Assembly (NCBI GenBank): GCA_003221515.1
Contig: QHSI01000097.1
Coordinates: 1 to 64,000 of the forward strand
Source of the DNA: Candidatus Rokuibacteriota bacterium
GTDB lineage: Bacteria > Methylomirabilota > Methylomirabilia > Rokubacteriales > CSP1-6
Direction of reading: 5' to 3'
Length of the DNA stretch: 64,000 bases
Positions 39,628 through 51,540 of this stretch are shown here, in pieces (position 1 is the stretch's first letter; each line of letters begins with the position of its first letter). The notes beneath the pieces are model-generated. The model saw nothing but the letters and a program-made list of their open reading frames with translations, ran no database searches and was not told where the DNA came from. The translations under genes and the position numbers were made by a program.

Positions 39628-40279
39628 CAGATGGTGTCCTTTCGGCGCTGGATCAGCATGGACTTGAGCATCTCGACGGTTTGCTGGACGGACTCGAGGT
39701 TCGGGTTCACGCGGAGCGCCTGCTGGAGGTAGTCGAGAGCCTTGGCCGGCCGGTCGAGCTTGAGATAGATCATCCCGTAGCCGCTCAGCGCGCCAAAGTG
39801 ATAGGGATTGCGCTTCATCACCTCGTCGCAGTCGGCGAGCGACTTCTCGTACTCGCCCACGAGGTAGTAGACGGTCGCGCGCTTGTTCCACCCTTCCGCG
39901 AACTCCGGGCGGCGGCGGATCACCTCCGTGAACGTCTCCACCGCGGCCTCGCCGAGGCGCGCGCCCATCTGCTCGACGCCGACGGCGAAGAGCTGGTCGA
40001 CGGCATCGTCGCCCGAGCGGCTCCAGACCCGCCACATCGTGTTCTCCGCGAACGCGCGGACGAGCGGATCGACGTCACGCAGCGCCTGGCTGAGCTGCGG
40101 CATGTCGGCCATGAGGCCCCGCTCGCCGAGGGCGAGCACGCCCAGGCGGCGAGTCTCGACGTCGCGGGTGTCGGCGATCGCGGCGAGCGCCTGCTCGCGC
40201 GTCAGGTCCGCCGCGATCGCCGGTCCTTCCAGCGACAGCGCGGCCCCGGCCAGGGCCAGCACGAGCCACCAGCGGCCCG

Positions 40280-40283
<4 letters not shown>
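39627..40283 (-). CDS. Exported TPR-repeat protein
   Basis: A 218-residue protein beginning at GTG 40283 with a hydrophobic signal (GRWWLVLALAGAALSLEGPA) cut near AIAA. Residues 30-100 look like HEAT-type helices; residues 105-210 hold about three TPR units (RPEFAEGWNKRATVYYLVGE, NPYHFGALSGYGMIYLKLDR). It is probably a periplasmic scaffold. It is coupled to the Kelch lipoprotein gene upstream (GTGA) and the RraA-like gene downstream. Confidence 0.8.
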
Positions 40284-43627
<3,344 letters not shown>

Positions 43628-43628
43628 C

Positions 43629-44342
43629 ATGGCGAAAGCATCAAACCACAAAGCGGGCGCGCCGGCGAAGGACATGACCGCGTCCGTCCAGGACTACCTC
43701 GCGGCGGTCTACGACCTGGCCGGCAGCGGCAAGCCCGTGATCGGCGCCCGATTGGCCAAGCACATGGGCATCTCAGCGCCGGCGGTGACCGAGGCGATCC
43801 ATCGCATGGCTCGCGGCGGGTACGTGAAGATCGGGCGCAGCAAGCGGCTGACGCTCACGCCCAAGGGACAGCAGATCGCGGAGGTGATGGCTCGACGCCA
43901 CCGTCTCCTCGAGCGCTGGCTGACCGACACGCTGGGCCTCAACTGGACCGACGCCCACGAGGAGGCGCACCGGCTCGAGCACGCGCTGTCGCCGCGCGTG
44001 GAGGACCGCCTAGCGGAACTCCTCGGGATGCCGAGCACCTGCCCGCACGGCAACCCGATCCCCGGAATGGCCAAGCCGCCGCGCGTCGAGCCGTTCCCGC
44101 TCGCGCAAGCCAAGGAGGGGACGACCGTCGTGGTCGAGCGCATCACCGAAGAGGCGGAGGCGGACAAGAAGCTGCTCGAGCACCTCTGGAAGAACGACGT
44201 GCGTCCGGGACGCCGACTCAAGATCACCGAGGTCGCCCCCTGGGCAGGGACGATCACCGCCGCGAGCGACGGCCAGTCGATCGCGCTCGGCCTGCCGGCG
44301 GCCGCGAAGATCTGGGTGTACCTGCCCTCGCCGGCCGCATGA
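43629..44342 (+). CDS. DtxR-family metal-dependent regulator
   Basis: A 237-residue regulator. Residues 18-75 are the winged HTH (SVQDYLAAVYDLAGSGKPVI and APAVTEAIHRMARGGYVKI), residues 80-150 are the metal-binding dimer domain with the typical RHRLLERWLTDTLGL and HEEAHRLEHALSP, and residues 160-235 are a FeoA/SH3-like domain. It senses Fe(II) or Mn(II). The proposed operator before its start and the iron-permease remnant on the other side point to iron. It overlaps the next gene by four bases. Confidence 0.9.
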   Translation: MAKASNHKAGAPAKDMTASVQDYLAAVYDLAGSGKPVIGARLAKHMGISAPAVTEAIHRMARGGYVKIGRSKRLTLTPKGQQIAEVMARRHRLLERWLTDTLGLNWTDAHEEAHRLEHALSPRVEDRLAELLGMPSTCPHGNPIPGMAKPPRVEPFPLAQAKEGTTVVVERITEEAEADKKLLEHLWKNDVRPGRRLKITEVAPWAGTITAASDGQSIALGLPAAAKIWVYLPSPAA

Positions 44343-44695
44343 AGATCATCTTCTGGCTGCTCGTCGCCGTCGGCTGCGTCTACCTCTTCTACTCGGGCGG
44401 GATGACCGTGTGGTCGTATCTGGAGGTCAAGGGCGTGGTCGAGGACGTCGTCGCGGAACGAGCGCCGAAGAGCGAGCGGATGTATCGGGCCACCCAGGTC
44501 AAGGAAGACATCGCCAAGCGGGTGGCGGCGAGCGGGATCAAGGTCGCCGACCGCGAGATCTCCGTCGAGGACGAGGGAAAGACGCTCGACGTCCGCGTGC
44601 GGTGGAACTGGCCGGTGATCGTCTACAAGGGCGACGAGATCTGGGGGATCCCCCTGACGCACGAGCGCACCTTCTCGGTCCCCGAGAAGCGCTGA
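44339..44695 (+). CDS. Single-pass membrane protein, DUF4845-like
   Basis: A 118-residue protein with one N-terminal membrane helix (KIIFWLLVAVGCVYLFYSGG) and a soluble remainder that ends in a beta-rich segment (LDVRVRWNWPVIVYKGDEIW). The pattern resembles the DUF4845 family of unknown role. It is coupled to the DtxR gene by an ATGA overlap, so it may be metal-regulated. It is convergent with the ccm operon, 22 bases from the ccmI stop. Confidence 0.7.
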   Translation: MKIIFWLLVAVGCVYLFYSGGMTVWSYLEVKGVVEDVVAERAPKSERMYRATQVKEDIAKRVAASGIKVADREISVEDEGKTLDVRVRWNWPVIVYKGDEIWGIPLTHERTFSVPEKR

Positions 44696-44717
44696 TCAGC
44701 GTCCCCGGGCGGTGTCC

Positions 44718-45629
44718 TCACCGCCCCGCGCGGGCGTCGGCGATCATCTTCGCCACGCGGTCGCGGTCTTCTCCGGGCGGCGCCAGCGCCATGAACTTCT
44801 CCCACGAGCGGATGGCCCCGCCCACGTCCTTCTTCACTTCGTAGAGCACCTGGCCCCGGTAGAGGAGCGCCGGCAAGTAGCTCGGGTCGATCGCCAGCGC
44901 CTTGTCGAAGGTCTCGAGCGCGCGGTCGGCGTGCTCGGGCCCGCCGCCGATCGCGACGATCAGCGCCAGGTGCGTCATCGCGTCCACGTTCTTCGGGTCG
45001 CGCTTGAGCACCGCCTGATAGGCGGCGATCGCCTCGCCGTAGCGGCCCGCTGCCAGACTCGAGCGCGCGGCCTGCAGCATTCCCCGCAGGACTTCCGGAG
45101 GGACCACGCGGCCACCTGAGCTCGATGGCGGTGGCGTCGACTCCGGTGGCAGCGCGGCCAGCGGGCGAGAGCCGGTCTGAAGTTGTCCGGCCATCGGGTC
45201 GGGCTCGGTGTAGCGGACGACTCCGGCGCCGAGCGCGACGCCGAACGCGACCAGGAGCACCGCGAAGGTGCCGAGCGCGAGCGGATGGCGCCACGCTGAG
45301 CCGCGCGGCGCGGTCGCTTCGACCCGCGGCGGCTCGGGCTCGACGGTGCCGAGCCGATCGAGCTCACCCAGGATCACCGCCGCCTCGCCCTCGTAGCGGG
45401 CACGCAGGTCGGCGAAGTCGGCATCGGACACGTGGCCTGCCGCGTGCTCGAACTCGAGCTCACGGAGCGCCGCGAACACGGCGCGCTTGTCCTCGCCGAG
45501 CTGCTGGCGGCGGTCGAGCGGGAGCGGGAGGAACGTCCGTCCGCCCGCGTCGCGGCGCAGGAGTGGCCAGAGCGCGAAGAGAAGCGCGGGCGCGCCGACC
45601 ACGACCGAGACGACGACGACTCCCGTCAC
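44718..45629 (-). CDS. ccmI: Cytochrome c biogenesis protein CcmI (TPR)
   Basis: A 303-residue protein. An N-terminal helix (residues 1-20) and the CcmI signature LGEDKRAVFAALRELEFEHA near residue 44 are followed by a second membrane helix (115-138) and C-terminal TPR units (GRYGEAIAAYQAVLKRDPKN, KALAIDPSYLPALLYRGQVL). CcmI holds apocytochrome c for haem ligation by CcmF/CcmH. It ends the ccm operon and its GTG overlaps the ccmH stop. Confidence 0.85.
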   Translation of the reverse strand: MTGVVVVSVVVGAPALLFALWPLLRRDAGGRTFLPLPLDRRQQLGEDKRAVFAALRELEFEHAAGHVSDADFADLRARYEGEAAVILGELDRLGTVEPEPPRVEATAPRGSAWRHPLALGTFAVLLVAFGVALGAGVVRYTEPDPMAGQLQTGSRPLAALPPESTPPPSSSGGRVVPPEVLRGMLQAARSSLAAGRYGEAIAAYQAVLKRDPKNVDAMTHLALIVAIGGGPEHADRALETFDKALAIDPSYLPALLYRGQVLYEVKKDVGGAIRSWEKFMALAPPGEDRDRVAKMIADARAGR

Positions 45630-46102
45630 GTGCCGCGCTCCATCTCGCGCCGGATCCGCTCACTCATCGCCGGATCGACGTTCACGGGCGCGGCCACGCC
45701 GTCGCGACGGCGCCGCGTCCAGCGCCGCACGATGGTCGCCACCAGGACGAGCCCGGTGGCCACCGCGACCAACGGGAAGAGCCACACGAGCAGGTTGAAG
45801 CCGCGGCGCCGCGGCGCCAGCAGGATCCACTCGCCGTAGCGGTCGACGAAGTACTGGATGACCTCGGCCGGGCGCTCGCCGGCGGCGAGGCGCGCGCGGA
45901 TGATCCCGCGCATCTGGCTCGCCATCTCCGACGGCGAGTCAGCGACCGAAAGGCTCTGGCAGACGACGCAGCGCAGCTGCGTGGCGACCTCGTGCACGGT
46001 GTCCTCGCTCACCGGCGCTGCCGGCGGCTGGGCGCCCGCGGCGACGCTGACGAGCAGGACGAGCACGGGCGCCGCGAGACGGCGGAGCCATTCGCGACTC
46101 AT
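45626..46102 (-). CDS. ccmH: Cytochrome c biogenesis protein CcmH
   Basis: A 158-residue thiol oxidoreductase of the haem-lyase complex. A signal peptide (residues 1-24) precedes the conserved QLRCVVCQSLSVADS motif with Cys45 and Cys48, which reduce the apocytochrome haem-binding cysteines. PAEVIQYFVDRYGEWILLAP is also diagnostic. A C-terminal helix near residues 103-125 anchors it. The start overlaps the ccmG stop. Confidence 0.93.
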   Translation of the reverse strand: MSREWLRRLAAPVLVLLVSVAAGAQPPAAPVSEDTVHEVATQLRCVVCQSLSVADSPSEMASQMRGIIRARLAAGERPAEVIQYFVDRYGEWILLAPRRRGFNLLVWLFPLVAVATGLVLVATIVRRWTRRRRDGVAAPVNVDPAMSERIRREMERGT

Positions 46103-46635
46103 GGCTTCGCCGCCTCGGCAAGCAAGCGATCGACCGTCTCGCGGAACACGTCGTCGGTGACGGCGCCCACGTGCTTGACGCGGATCCGTCCCTGCCGGTC
46201 GACGAAGAACGTCTCGGGGACCCCGTAGACGCCGTAGTCCACCGAGACGGTGCCCGTCGGGTCCTGGGCGTTCGGGAAGGTGAGGCCGAAGTCGCGGACG
46301 AACTTCTGGGCTGCCTCGGGCTTGTCCTGGATGTCCACGCCGACCACGACGACGCCGCGACCGCGGTACGCGCGCCAGCTCCGCTCGAGCACCGGCGCCT
46401 CCTCGTAGCAGGCGGGGTAGCACCACGACGCCCAGAAGTTCACGACGACGACCTTCCCGCGGTGCGCCTCGAGGGCGAGCGGCGCACCGTCGAGTGTCGC
46501 CAGCGCGAAACGCGGCGCCGGCCGGCCGGCCAGGGGGGAGGGGGTGTCGCGCGGGTTCGCGCGGAACCCATACGCGAGCAGCGCCAGCACGGGCACCGTG
46601 GCCAGCGGAATCAGCCAGCGCCAGAGACGGCTCAC
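46099..46635 (-). CDS. ccmG: Thiol-disulfide protein CcmG/DsbE (TlpA-like)
   Basis: A 178-residue membrane-anchored thioredoxin-fold protein (anchor at residues 6-22) that keeps the CcmH/apocytochrome thiols reduced. VVVNFWASWCYPACYEEAPV carries the active site; the two cysteines (72 and 76) are separated by three residues, not two as in the usual CxxC. YGVYGVPETFFVDRQGRI holds the cis-proline loop. Everything else is normal, so the odd spacing is either real variation or a local indel. GTG 46635 overlaps the ccmF stop. Confidence 0.9.
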   Translation of the reverse strand: MSRLWRWLIPLATVPVLALLAYGFRANPRDTPSPLAGRPAPRFALATLDGAPLALEAHRGKVVVVNFWASWCYPACYEEAPVLERSWRAYRGRGVVVVGVDIQDKPEAAQKFVRDFGLTFPNAQDPTGTVSVDYGVYGVPETFFVDRQGRIRVKHVGAVTDDVFRETVDRLLAEAAKP

Positions 46636-48575
46636 GCGGTGGCCCGGCGGTCCGGGAGGATTGCCAACAGCGCACCAAGCGTCAGCACCGCGCCGCCGAT
46701 CCAGATCCAGCTCACGAGACGGTTCACCTGGAGCTTCACCGTCGCCTGCCGGCCATCGCGCGCGAAGTCGCCGAGGACCAGATAGATGTCCTCCTTCAAC
46801 CCCAGCCGATAGTCGACGTACGCGATGGGCGACTGCTCTTGCGGATAGAATTTCTTGGCGGGCCGCAGCACGCCGAGCACGCGGCCGTTCGAGACGGTGA
46901 AGGCGCCGACGACCTTGAAGTGGTTCGACTCCTCGACGGCGGTGAGGCCGTCGAAGCGCACGCGGTAGCCGACCAGCTCCGCCGTCTCGCCGGGCCGCAG
47001 CGTCATCTCGGTCTGCACCGACCACGCCTGAGATCCGGTCACGCCGAGCGCGATGATCAAGATGCCCAGGTGGACGACGAACCCGCCGTAGCGGCGGTTG
47101 TGCCGGCGCACGAGCCCACCCATGGCCGGCAGCAGGGACTCGCCCGCGCGCAGGCGCGCGCGCGTCGCGCGGCCGAAGTCGAGCGCGATGGTGGCCAGCA
47201 CGAACGCCGCCGCCGCGAACGCGAGCGCCGCCAGCGACGAGCGCACGCCCAGGACGAACGCGGCCGCCGCCGCGACGACGCCGAGCACCACCGGCCACAG
47301 GAAGTTCCGCGCCAGGTTGTCGAGCGAGGCGCGCCGCCACGCGATCAATGGGCCCACGCCCATGAGGAAGATCAGGGACAGGAACAGCGGCACGTTGACC
47401 TGGTTGAAGAACGGCGCGCCGACGCTGACCTTGACGCCGCGGACCGCCTCGGAGAGGAGCGGGAACACGGTGCCGAAGAAGACGGTGAACGCCGCGGCGA
47501 CGAGCAGCACGTTGTTGAGCAGGAACGCCGACTCGCGCGAGACGACGGAATCGAGATCGCCCTGCGAGCGCAGGACTTCCCATCGCCACGCCACCAGCCC
47601 GAGCGCGGTCAGTAGCACCAGCGCCAGGAAGCTCAGGAACAGGATGCCGATCGCGCCCTGGGTGAAGGAGTGGACCGACGCGATGACCCCCGAGCGCGTG
47701 AGAAAGGTGCCGAAGAGCGTGAGGCCGAAGGTCAGGATCACCAGCGAGATGTTCCAGAGCTTCAGCATCCGCCGGCGCTCCTGGATCATCACCGAGTGGA
47801 GGAACGCGGTGCCGGTGAGCCAGGGCATGAACGCGGCGTTCTCGACCGGATCCCACGCCCAGTAGCCGCCCCAGCCCAGGACGTGGTAGCTCCACCAGCC
47901 GCCGATCAGCAGGCCGAGCGAGAGGAAATACCAGGCGACGATGGCCCACCGCCGCGTGAGCGCCAGCCAGGCGTCGCCGACGCGTCCGGTGGCCAGCGCG
48001 GCCATCGCGAACGCGAACGGCACGGTGAAGCCGGTGAAGCCCAGGTAGAGCGCCACCGGATGCGTGATCATGCCCGTGTCCTCGAGCAGCGGGTTGAGGC
48101 CGCGGCCGTCGGCGGGCACGGGGGTGTGCCGCTGGAACGGCGGCGCCGCCACCGTCATCACCAGCAGGAAGAAGGCGAGGATCCCGAGCATCGTGGCGAG
48201 CGCCCACGGATAGAGCTCGCGCGCGGTGCTCCGATGGCGGAGGACGACGATCATCGTATAGAGGGCCAGCATCCAGGACCACAGGATGATGGAGCCCTCG
48301 AGCGCGCCCCAGACCCCGGTGATGCGGTAGTAGAAGGGCGTGCCCAGGTTGGTGTTGGTCGCGACGTAGCGAACCGAGAAGTCGAACGTGAGGAATGCGT
48401 ACGTCAAGAGCGCGAAGCACGCGGTGATCAGGACGAAGACGCCGAGCGCCGCGTGCTGGGCCGATTCCACGAGCGCCGCGCGCCCGGTGCGGGCGCCGAC
48501 TCCGGCCGCCGCGCCCCCGTACACGGCGAGGACGAGCGCCACCAGGGTCATGCCGAAGCCGAGGTCCGCCGTCAC
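46632..48575 (-). CDS. ccmF: Haem lyase subunit CcmF
   Basis: A 647-residue polytopic membrane protein with a dozen or more predicted helices. The tryptophan-rich haem-handling motif is GWGGYWAWDPVENAAFMPWL near residue 225, and TNTNLGTPFYYRITGVWGAL near residue 68 and LTLFGTFLTRSGVIASVHSF near 290 are family hallmarks. CcmF attaches haem to apocytochrome c. The start is GTG 48575, overlapping the ccmE stop; earlier starts would overlap ccmE extensively. Confidence 0.94.
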   Translation of the reverse strand: MTADLGFGMTLVALVLAVYGGAAAGVGARTGRAALVESAQHAALGVFVLITACFALLTYAFLTFDFSVRYVATNTNLGTPFYYRITGVWGALEGSIILWSWMLALYTMIVVLRHRSTARELYPWALATMLGILAFFLLVMTVAAPPFQRHTPVPADGRGLNPLLEDTGMITHPVALYLGFTGFTVPFAFAMAALATGRVGDAWLALTRRWAIVAWYFLSLGLLIGGWWSYHVLGWGGYWAWDPVENAAFMPWLTGTAFLHSVMIQERRRMLKLWNISLVILTFGLTLFGTFLTRSGVIASVHSFTQGAIGILFLSFLALVLLTALGLVAWRWEVLRSQGDLDSVVSRESAFLLNNVLLVAAAFTVFFGTVFPLLSEAVRGVKVSVGAPFFNQVNVPLFLSLIFLMGVGPLIAWRRASLDNLARNFLWPVVLGVVAAAAAFVLGVRSSLAALAFAAAAFVLATIALDFGRATRARLRAGESLLPAMGGLVRRHNRRYGGFVVHLGILIIALGVTGSQAWSVQTEMTLRPGETAELVGYRVRFDGLTAVEESNHFKVVGAFTVSNGRVLGVLRPAKKFYPQEQSPIAYVDYRLGLKEDIYLVLGDFARDGRQATVKLQVNRLVSWIWIGGAVLTLGALLAILPDRRATA

Positions 48576-49003
48576 CGGCCGTCCCCGCGCAGGGTCTTGA
48601 TGAGCTCCTTGTAGCCGGCTGCCGAGGTGTCGTGGGGCGCTTTGTACTCCTCGGAGTGCTTCGCCATGATGAGGGTCGCCCGGAAGTATCCGTCTCCGAC
48701 CCAGCTGCCCTCGACGACGGCGCCCCGGCTCTCTCCGAAGAGATCCGGCGGCGTGCCCTTGTGGCGGACCGGAACCGTCGCGGTCCCGTCGGAGAGCGCG
48801 AACGACAGGTCGAGCGTGCGGGGCTCCCACTTGAGCGATCCGGGCACCACCATCCCGCCGAGCCGATACGCCTTCCCCGGCACGGCGGCCGCGCGAAGCT
48901 CTCCCGGCGTCACGAAGTAGACCACCGACTGCGTCACGCCGGCGTAGATCATGTACGCGAGCGCGCACGCGATGACCGCGCCGCCCACGATGAATTTTGT
49001 CAT
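48572..49003 (-). CDS. ccmE: Haem chaperone CcmE
   Basis: A 143-residue membrane-anchored haem chaperone. The anchor is residues 5-22; the beta-barrel domain includes YRLGGMVVPGSLKWEPRTLD and the haem-attachment motif MAKHSEEYKAP, with His116 and Tyr120 in the HxxxY spacing. It carries haem from CcmABCD to CcmF. The ATG sits directly after the R1 repeat array (GCTCCAATG) and overlaps the stop of the extended ccmD frame (ATGA). Confidence 0.93.
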   Translation of the reverse strand: MTKFIVGGAVIACALAYMIYAGVTQSVVYFVTPGELRAAAVPGKAYRLGGMVVPGSLKWEPRTLDLSFALSDGTATVPVRHKGTPPDLFGESRGAVVEGSWVGDGYFRATLIMAKHSEEYKAPHDTSAAGYKELIKTLRGDGR

Positions 49004-49341
49004 TGGAGCGGGTGCCTCGAGTCCAGCTTGGGCCGAGGGTGGCTTGAGATAGGTGCCGCGTGGCTCCGCTCGCCCTCTCGGCCCGATGTGGCCTGCGAGC
49101 CCGGCGTGAGGTGGCCTGAGATAGGTGCGGCGTGGCTCCGCTCGCCCTCTCGGGCCGATACGGCCTGCGAGCCCGGCGTGGGGTGGCCTGAGATAGGCGC
49201 GGCGTGGCTCCCTGAGGAAGGTGCGAGCCGGCTCCGATCCTCCAAGTCACTCTCTTGGCGTACCAGCATTCTCCAGTATCCGATCAACACCACGGCGGCG
49301 AGCCCGTAGGCCGCGAGGACGAATCCCCAGTTGTCGGGCAT
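49000..49341 (-). CDS. ccmD: Haem exporter protein CcmD with repetitive C-terminal tail
   Basis: The first 45 residues are a normal CcmD: MPDNWGFVLAAYGLAAVVLI with one membrane helix, then WRMLVRQESDLEDRSRL. CcmD usually ends there at 40-60 residues. Here the frame continues to 113 residues through the R1 array, adding units of the form SHAAPISGHPTPGSQAVSAR plus EGER, repeated at a 24-residue period. The stop is the TGA overlapping the ccmE ATG. The core belongs to the CcmC-CcmE haem-handover complex; whether the tail is kept or cleaved is unknown. Confidence 0.75.
   Translation of the reverse strand: MPDNWGFVLAAYGLAAVVLIGYWRMLVRQESDLEDRSRLAPSSGSHAAPISGHPTPGSQAVSAREGERSHAAPISGHLTPGSQATSGREGERSHAAPISSHPRPKLDSRHPLQ
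49004..49211 (-). repeat. R1 tandem array (72-bp period) between ccmD and ccmE
   Basis: Three units spaced exactly 72 bp (unit marks GGTGGC.TGAGATAGG at 49038, 49110 and 49182 on the plus strand) run up to the ccmE start. The unit next to ccmE has the R1 end CTCGAGGCACCCGCTCCA before ATG. In the ccmE frame it reads [15 protein letters not shown], matching the sucC and fabD copies. In the ccmD frame the whole array is open and encodes a 24-residue repeat. Confidence 0.88.
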
Positions 49342-49982
49342 CAGGCCGCCGCCTCGGCCTCGCGTCGCAGCAGGTGAACGCGCTTCGCGACGAAGTAGAC
49401 GTACAGGAGCGAAAACGCCACGAAGTTCACGAGGAGCGCGGTGATGATGACGCGCGGCATGGCGGGGCCCGGCGTCATCAGCGACGGCGGCTGGTGAAGG
49501 GTCCGCCACCAGATGACCGAGAAGTGGACGAGGGGGATGTTGAACGCCGCGACGATGCCGAGCACGGCCGCGTAGCGGGCGCCGCGCTCGCGGTCGTCGA
49601 TCATCCCGCGGAGCAGCAGGTAGCCGAGGTACATGACGAAGAGGATCGAGACGCTCGTGAGCCGGGCGTCCCACGTCCACCAGGTGCCCCAGGTCGGCTT
49701 CCCCCAGATCGAGCCGGTGGCGATCGTGACGCCCGTGAAGACGACGCCGACTTCGGCCGAGGCGTGCGCGAGCCGATCGGCGGCGTCGGCGCGCTTGGCC
49801 AGGTAGGCGATCGACGCGACGAAGACGACGGCGAAGGCGAGATACGCGACCCAGACGCTCGGCACGTGCAGGTACATGATGCGCTGCACGTTGCCCTGCG
49901 TTACCTCCCGCGGCGCCAGCCCCAGCCCGGCCACGAGGCCGGCGGCGAGCGCCACGACGGTCACCGCGCCGAGGACGCGCAT
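49341..49982 (-). CDS. ccmC: Haem-handling protein CcmC
   Basis: A 213-residue membrane protein with six helices. The tryptophan motif TWGTWWTWDARLTS near residue 117 and conserved histidines (MYLHVPSVWVAY near 36 and the IPLVHFSVIWWRTLHQP region near 163) bind haem for transfer to CcmE. Its stop overlaps the ccmD start. Confidence 0.94.
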   Translation of the reverse strand: MRVLGAVTVVALAAGLVAGLGLAPREVTQGNVQRIMYLHVPSVWVAYLAFAVVFVASIAYLAKRADAADRLAHASAEVGVVFTGVTIATGSIWGKPTWGTWWTWDARLTSVSILFVMYLGYLLLRGMIDDRERGARYAAVLGIVAAFNIPLVHFSVIWWRTLHQPPSLMTPGPAMPRVIITALLVNFVAFSLLYVYFVAKRVHLLRREAEAAA

Positions 49983-49989
49983 CGTCCGC

Positions 49990-50667
49990 CTAGCCCTCCA
50001 GCACGAAGTCGAACGTCAGCACGCCGACGGCGACGTACACGACGTCCGCGGCCGCGAGCAGCTTGAGCCAGTGGGCGACCGCCCCGAGCGGCTCGCCCAG
50101 CAGCACCGCCTCGGTCGCCTTGACGGTCGCCAGCAGGACCGGAACCTGCACCGGCAGCAGCAAGACGGGGAACAACAGCTCCCGAGCGCGGACCTGCGTG
50201 GTCATGGCCGCGAAGAGGGTGCCTATGGCCGCGAACCCGACGGTTCCGAGCCCGATCACGACGACCAGCGCCGGCAGCGCGGGGACGAGATCGAGGTTGA
50301 AGAACACGCCGAAGAGGACCAGGAGCATGGCCTCGACGATGAACATCAGCAGCAGGTTGCCGGCGAGCTTGCCGACGTAGATCGCCGACTTGTCGCCGGG
50401 GGCGAGCAGCAGCGCCTCCCAGCAGTCGTTCTCGCGCTCGACCACGAAGGCGCGGCCCAGGCCGAGCAGCCCGCTCAGGATGAAGCCGAGCCACAGGAGG
50501 CCGGGCAGCGCGCCGGCTAACCGCTCGCGGTCGGGCCCTAGTGTGAATTGGAAGACGAAGAGGAGTAACAGCGCGAAGAAGAAGAGCGCGTTGAGCGTCT
50601 CTTTGGACCGGTGCTCGAGCAGGAGGTCCTTCCACACGACGATGAACGCCCGCCGCGCGAAGGTCAG
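49990..50667 (-). CDS. ccmB: Haem exporter permease CcmB
   Basis: A 225-residue six-helix permease partner of CcmA. LTFARRAFIVVWKDLLLEHR at the start and VVERENDCWEALLLAPGDKS near residue 80 are the CcmB signature. No ATG, GTG or TTG lies at the family N-terminus. The only candidate is CTG at 50667, overlapping the ccmA stop (CTGA), a rare start codon that translational coupling could support. The total length then equals the family norm. Confidence 0.88.
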   Translation of the reverse strand: MTFARRAFIVVWKDLLLEHRSKETLNALFFFALLLLFVFQFTLGPDRERLAGALPGLLWLGFILSGLLGLGRAFVVERENDCWEALLLAPGDKSAIYVGKLAGNLLLMFIVEAMLLVLFGVFFNLDLVPALPALVVVIGLGTVGFAAIGTLFAAMTTQVRARELLFPVLLLPVQVPVLLATVKATEAVLLGEPLGAVAHWLKLLAAADVVYVAVGVLTFDFVLEG

Positions 50668-51383
50668 GACGCGTCCTCGGTGTGCAGCGCGTAGAGGCGC
50701 TGGACGTCCTCGGCGGACAGCGCGCCACGCGGCGTGTCGAGCGCGACGACTCCGCCGGCCAGGATGGCGATCCGGTCCGCGACGGCCAGCTCGCGGCCGA
50801 AGCTGTGCGTCGCCATCACGATCGCGCCGCCGGAGGACTTGAACGAGGCGAGGTGCTCCTCGAGCCACTTCTTCGCCCGCTGGTCGAGGCCCGCGAACGG
50901 CTCGTCGAGCAGCAGGACCCGCGGCCGCGCCAGGACGAACCGCGCCAGAGACAGCCGCCGCTTCATCCCCGCCGAGAACGTGCGGACCCGCTCGCCCGCG
51001 AACCGCTCGAGCTCGACGCTGGCGAGCGCCCCGGCCAGCGCGGCCGCGGAGGTGCGGAGCCCGGCGAGCGTGGTCCAGAACGTCAGGTTCTCCAACGCGG
51101 TCAGGTCCTCGTAGACATACGCGCCGTGGGCGACCAGCCCGACGTGGCGCCGCACGCGCTCGGGGTCCTTCGCGCAGTCGTAGCCCGCCACCATGGCGGT
51201 GCCCCGGGTCGGACGCACGAGGGTCGCGAGGATCTTGAGCAGCGTCGTCTTGCCCGCGCCGTTGGCGCCCAGCACCGCCAGCGCTTCGCCCTCGTGGACG
51301 TCGAGGTCGAGGCTCTCCAGCACGCGATGCTTGCCAAAGGTCTTACGGAGACTGGTCACTCGGATGAGTGGATCTGCGGCCAT
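50664..51383 (-). CDS. ccmA: Haem exporter ATPase CcmA
   Basis: A 239-residue ABC ATPase, the first gene of the ccm operon. Walker A GANGAGKTT near residue 39, the Q-loop region, signature FSAGMKRRLSLARFVLARP and Walker B VLLLDEPFAGLD are complete. With CcmB it drives release of haem-loaded CcmE. The operon order A-B-C-D-E-F-G-H-I is the standard System I set, all with overlapping or nearly touching genes. Confidence 0.93.
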   Translation of the reverse strand: MAADPLIRVTSLRKTFGKHRVLESLDLDVHEGEALAVLGANGAGKTTLLKILATLVRPTRGTAMVAGYDCAKDPERVRRHVGLVAHGAYVYEDLTALENLTFWTTLAGLRTSAAALAGALASVELERFAGERVRTFSAGMKRRLSLARFVLARPRVLLLDEPFAGLDQRAKKWLEEHLASFKSSGGAIVMATHSFGRELAVADRIAILAGGVVALDTPRGALSAEDVQRLYALHTEDAS

Positions 51384-51455
51384 GCTTTAAACTGCCCGAT
51401 TGTCGCCCAGCCGCGGGGACCGGGTCAAGGAAGCGACTCGCGCGGACGCGGAAGC

Positions 51456-51485
51456 TTGACTCGGGCGACTCCCGTGCCAAATAGT
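51456..51485 (+). promoter_or_regulatory. Promoter of the second peptide transporter
   Basis: TTGACT (51456-51461), 18 bases, then AATAGT (51480-51485). It lies about 55 bases before the permease start, in the 157-base gap divergent from ccmA. Confidence 0.4.
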
Positions 51486-51540
51486 AGGTTCACCGTCTGG
51501 AGTTGGCCGTAGCCGCGACGGACCGTTGACCGGAGGGCGG

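Noticed and set aside
46636-48420. Long upstream extension of the ccmG frame through ccmF
   Set aside because: It runs in a different frame of a conserved membrane gene and has no family match; the true ccmG start is GTG 46635, coupled to the ccmF stop.
49004-49211. Tandem repeats as a CRISPR array
   Set aside because: The 72-bp units are contiguous with no unique spacers, they are related to dispersed R1 copies, and no cas genes are present.
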